A stretch of DNA of 13,951 bases, taken from an uncultured Pseudomonadota bacterium (lineage in GTDB: Bacteria; Pseudomonadota; Alphaproteobacteria; RF32; CAG-239). Position 1 is the stretch's first letter. Each line of letters starts with the position of its first letter. A model generated the notes under the pieces. That model was not told the DNA's origin and did no database searches. It worked only from the letters and a program-made list of their open reading frames with translations. Below are positions 11,712 through 13,951 of this stretch, one piece after another. Position numbers and translations under genes: made by a program. The DNA lies in contig CABUWG010000047.1 of assembly GCA_902495305.1 (NCBI GenBank), positions 1 to 13,951 of the forward strand, read 5' to 3'.

Positions 11712-12833
11712 ATGAAAACATTTTTATCCGCTTTGACCGGTATCGGTCTTTTTGCTTTTCCGGCTCAGGCCGAATTTTCTTTCAATACTTACGGGCGGGC
11801 AACCGGATTGTACGGATACACTGATGCCGAAAAGCGTTTTGAAGACGTTGATTCCAAGCAAAACGCTACCGGAGATTTTGAAGCCGGATTTGAGGCGAGA
11901 TACGACTTTGATGATGATTATGCCCTCAGCCTGAATCTTGACCTTATGGGCGGGATTGACCATGAGCTGAAAAATTATAACCAAGGGGCATGGGGCGAAG
12001 AAGCTTACGGTATTTTTGACAGCCCTTACGGCCGTCTGATGGGCGGACAAACATTTAACGTTGCCAAGCAGTTTCATGTCGGAGCGCCGTCTTACGGCCC
12101 GTTAAAAGTAAATGACAGCGACATTGTCGACTTTATCCGCAATCCAAACTGGAAAAGAACATCCAAAGAGGCTTATTTTGCCACCCTGAATGCCACAGAC
12201 ATCAATACTGACGGCGTGGCTCCGAAAATCAGTTATATTACGCCGGAATTTTATCATACCCTGCTTGGTTTTTCTTATATTCCCGATACTTATAACCGGC
12301 GCGGTCTGGTCAACAAAGACGCGCGTTATGCCAAGAAAGACGGTTATGCCGCGGCGGCTTATAACAGTTTGGATCTGGGTTTTGCCGATATGACCTCGTC
12401 TGCCGGATATGCCGAATTTCATGACAATGACAAAGAGTTTTCACTCGGGCTGAATCTGGCACGCGGCAACTGGAATCTTGGCGGAAGCTGGCGCAAAACC
12501 TATATTGACGGTGCTGACGCTCCGTTATCGGCCAGAAGCAAGAAAAAAGACCTGCCGGCATTGTTTGACAATTATCGCGAAGGACGGGCCTGGGATGTGG
12601 GAATCGGCTATGAATTCGGGCCATACCGCGCCAGCTTGTCTTACTTAAACTCAAAAGCCGAGAACACCCGTAATTATGACCAGATTGTCATCTTGTCCAA
12701 CAGTTTTCAGGTGAACAAATATCTTGACCTTTATGCTATTGGTTCTTTTGCCAAGTTTCGGGGAGAAGATCGGGATATTGAACACAATAATCAGGGTTAT
12801 GCTTTTGTGACCGGTGCGAGCCTGAGCTTTTAA
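11712..12833 (+). CDS. Outer-membrane porin (Gram-negative porin family)
   Basis: 373 residues. A signal peptide is cleaved after AQA at residue 20, leaving EFSFNTYGRATGLYGY, a typical first beta-strand. Alternating hydrophobic strands rich in Gly, Tyr and Asp run throughout, for example GRLMGGQTFNVAKQF, the usual porin segment leading into the constriction loop. The chain ends in Phe (GASLSF), the recognition signal of the BAM machinery. Length and features fit a 16-strand trimeric general porin. The ribosome binding site is weak (GGGA, nine bases before the ATG). The response-regulator gene follows after nine bases. The solute is unknown. There are no cysteines in the mature protein, as expected for a porin. 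Confidence 0.88.
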   Translation: MKTFLSALTGIGLFAFPAQAEFSFNTYGRATGLYGYTDAEKRFEDVDSKQNATGDFEAGFEARYDFDDDYALSLNLDLMGGIDHELKNYNQGAWGEEAYGIFDSPYGRLMGGQTFNVAKQFHVGAPSYGPLKVNDSDIVDFIRNPNWKRTSKEAYFATLNATDINTDGVAPKISYITPEFYHTLLGFSYIPDTYNRRGLVNKDARYAKKDGYAAAAYNSLDLGFADMTSSAGYAEFHDNDKEFSLGLNLARGNWNLGGSWRKTYIDGADAPLSARSKKKDLPALFDNYREGRAWDVGIGYEFGPYRASLSYLNSKAENTRNYDQIVILSNSFQVNKYLDLYAIGSFAKFRGEDRDIEHNNQGYAFVTGASLSF

Positions 12834-12842
12834 GGAGAAAAA

Positions 12843-13469
12843 ATGCCTAATATTCTGTTGATTTCCGACAATGAGAAATTTTTTGAAGACCTGAGCAATC
12901 AGATTTCATATCATATTCCGGACTTTACGGTTGTGACCGAAGAAGACGCCGGCGTTATTCCGGACATGATTATCGTGGACGAGAACACGGAAAAACTGCG
13001 GGAACTGCATAAACAGCAGTTGCAGGTGCCGACGATTTTGCTGCTTTCTTCCGGTGCCGACGCCGGTGATGCCGAAGCCAGCAACATTGTTTATAAGCCT
13101 TTGGTTCTCAACAACTTTCTTAATCTGTTGCAAGCCGGAATCAACATTTATGAAAACAGCAGCGACGGTTATTTGAACTTTAACCAATATGAATTACGGC
13201 CGGCTAAAAAAGAAATTTTGAATTTGCGCAATGGCGAGGTCATAAAGTTGACTGAAAAAGAAGTCGCAATTATCAAATACCTCTACAAGGCCAAAGACAA
13301 AATCGTTTCTAAAAACGAACTGCTGCAAGAGGTTTGGGGATACAGTCCCGAGGTGACGACCCACACGATAGAAACGCATATTTACCGGCTGCGGCAAAAG
13401 GTGGAGCATGAGGATACGTCGGCGCAGATTATTCTGACCTCCGACGGCGGTTATCAATTGAAAATATAG
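12843..13469 (+). CDS. OmpR/PhoB-family response regulator with a short receiver domain
   Basis: 208 residues. Residues 1-105 form a receiver domain with Asp9 of the acidic pocket, likely phospho-acceptor Asp46 in IIVDE, Ser69/Ser70 and the Lys85-Pro86 pair, so the key residues are present. The pocket has only one Asp (SDNE) instead of the usual two acidic residues, and the domain is shorter than the usual 120. Residues about 110-208 are a winged helix of the Trans_reg_C type (LTEKEVAIIKYLY, VWGY, VTTHTIETHIYRLRQKV, GGYQL). AAGGAG at 12832-12837 overlaps the porin stop codon, implying translational coupling. No histidine kinase is in view. It may control the porin gene itself, as OmpR does; that is inference. 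Confidence 0.88.
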   Translation: MPNILLISDNEKFFEDLSNQISYHIPDFTVVTEEDAGVIPDMIIVDENTEKLRELHKQQLQVPTILLLSSGADAGDAEASNIVYKPLVLNNFLNLLQAGINIYENSSDGYLNFNQYELRPAKKEILNLRNGEVIKLTEKEVAIIKYLYKAKDKIVSKNELLQEVWGYSPEVTTHTIETHIYRLRQKVEHEDTSAQIILTSDGGYQLKI

Positions 13470-13636
13470 ATATTTTCAATCAGAAATATTTATTTATACC
13501 ATCTGCGAACAAACATTCTGCCTGATTTGATTTGTCAGAAGAACTATGGTCAGCACAGTAAGTGAACAGTAAATATTGTTGATATAAGCAATAAGAAGCA
13601 ACATATCAAATATCTGACTTAATATCGTTGTCTTTT
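13470..13636. other. AT-rich intergenic stretch between convergent genes
   Basis: Lies between the response-regulator stop codon and the stop codon of the cysteine-rich gene. A weak ATATTT/AAATAT hairpin (13470-13475/13484-13489) followed by TTTATTT could end the regulator transcript. Otherwise I see no strong terminator and no gene. Confidence 0.4.
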
Positions 13637-13951
13637 TTAGTGAGGAGTACATCCCCAACCACAAGGACAACGGGTTTGATATGGGGTATCTGCTCTGCAA
13701 GCATCTGTATAACCGTTATTTCTGCACCATATCATAGCACTGGGAAGGCAGCTCGGCTCAGAAACATCCTCTTTACAGTTATAATAACATGTACTTCCGC
13801 AAACGGTTGTGGTTGAACAAGTCTGCCCGCTTGGTTGGGAGGATTGGTATCCTTTGCCGGAACAGGTATCTGTGCAACTGGGTTTCTCTGGTTTCGGATC
13901 CGGTGTCGGCTCGGGATCAGGAGAGGGTGTAGAACAGGAACCGCAACACTG
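13637..13951 (-). CDS. Cysteine-rich protein, C-terminal part (5' end outside window)
   Basis: The minus-strand frame is open from the window edge at 13951 to TAA at 13639-13637, 104 residues. Fifteen are cysteines, spaced through the whole stretch (for example TCSTTTVCGSTCYYNC). Near the edge, CSTPSPDPEPTPDPKPEKP is a Pro/acidic linker, so a further domain probably lies upstream beyond the window. The end is CPCGWGCTPH. The composition suggests a secreted or surface protein stabilised by many disulfides, but the signal peptide, if any, is not in view. I do not recognise a named family. The regular Cys content without stops supports a real gene. Plus-strand and other minus-strand frames over it look like shadows. 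Confidence 0.7.
   Translation of the reverse strand, partial: QCCGSCSTPSPDPEPTPDPKPEKPSCTDTCSGKGYQSSQPSGQTCSTTTVCGSTCYYNCKEDVSEPSCLPSAMIWCRNNGYTDACRADTPYQTRCPCGWGCTPH

Noticed and set aside
13494..13700. 68-codon minus-strand frame with two hydrophobic stretches
   Set aside because: It overlaps the 3' end of the better-supported cysteine-rich frame in another frame; the hydrophobic part lies in AT-rich intergenic DNA and there is no convincing start signal.

Overview
This window looks like a piece of chromosome from a Gram-negative alphaproteobacterium with moderate GC, probably an uncultured host-associated lineage. The taxonomic call is inference. It rests on an ELM1-family protein, signal peptides and lipoboxes, an outer-membrane porin with a C-terminal Phe, an LptM-like mini-lipoprotein, and promoters of the form CTTGNN-17-TATANT.

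Layout. Positions 1-310 hold the start of an unidentified minus-strand gene. Just upstream of it is a well-delimited, unrecognised structured RNA (about 249-90, minus) with its own promoter, a GNRA-capped hairpin, a long closing stem and an intrinsic terminator. A further repeat could sequester the next gene's ribosome binding site. Positions 311-1279 (minus) encode an ELM1-family protein. Positions 1357-3270 (plus) carry a small exported protein, a 50-residue GTG-start protein overlapping a small lipoprotein, and a zinc-finger-less DnaJ (CbpA-like) with its own promoter. A bidirectional terminator separates this from the minus-strand pair 4298-3316, a TlpA-like thioredoxin-fold protein followed by xanthine/guanine phosphoribosyltransferase.

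The most distinctive block is 4392-7438 (plus): a mini-lipoprotein, then a tightly packed vWA / PP2C phosphatase / protein kinase set. This is the TerY-phosphorylation triad known from Ter-type stress-response loci. Here there are no ter genes in view, and the kinase ends in a Cys/His zinc-ribbon-like motif plus about three membrane segments. It is followed by a TTG-started nitronate-monooxygenase-family flavoprotein whose C-terminal tail carries a CxxCxxxC...C cluster.

Positions 9058-10729 hold an AT-rich gene of unknown function with HEAT-like helical repeats and an internal 60-bp tandem repeat. It lacks a ribosome binding site and is preceded, in another frame, by a short membrane-anchor ORF that has one. 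This suggests translational coupling or a frameshifted fusion. NAD synthetase (nadE, minus) is convergent with it across a shared terminator.

Positions 11712-13469 encode a porin and, with a ribosome binding site overlapping the porin stop codon, an OmpR/PhoB-type response regulator without a visible kinase. The right edge (13637-13951, minus) is the C-terminal part of a very cysteine-rich, Pro-linker-containing protein whose start lies outside the window. No tRNA, rRNA, CRISPR array, insertion sequence or integrase was seen.
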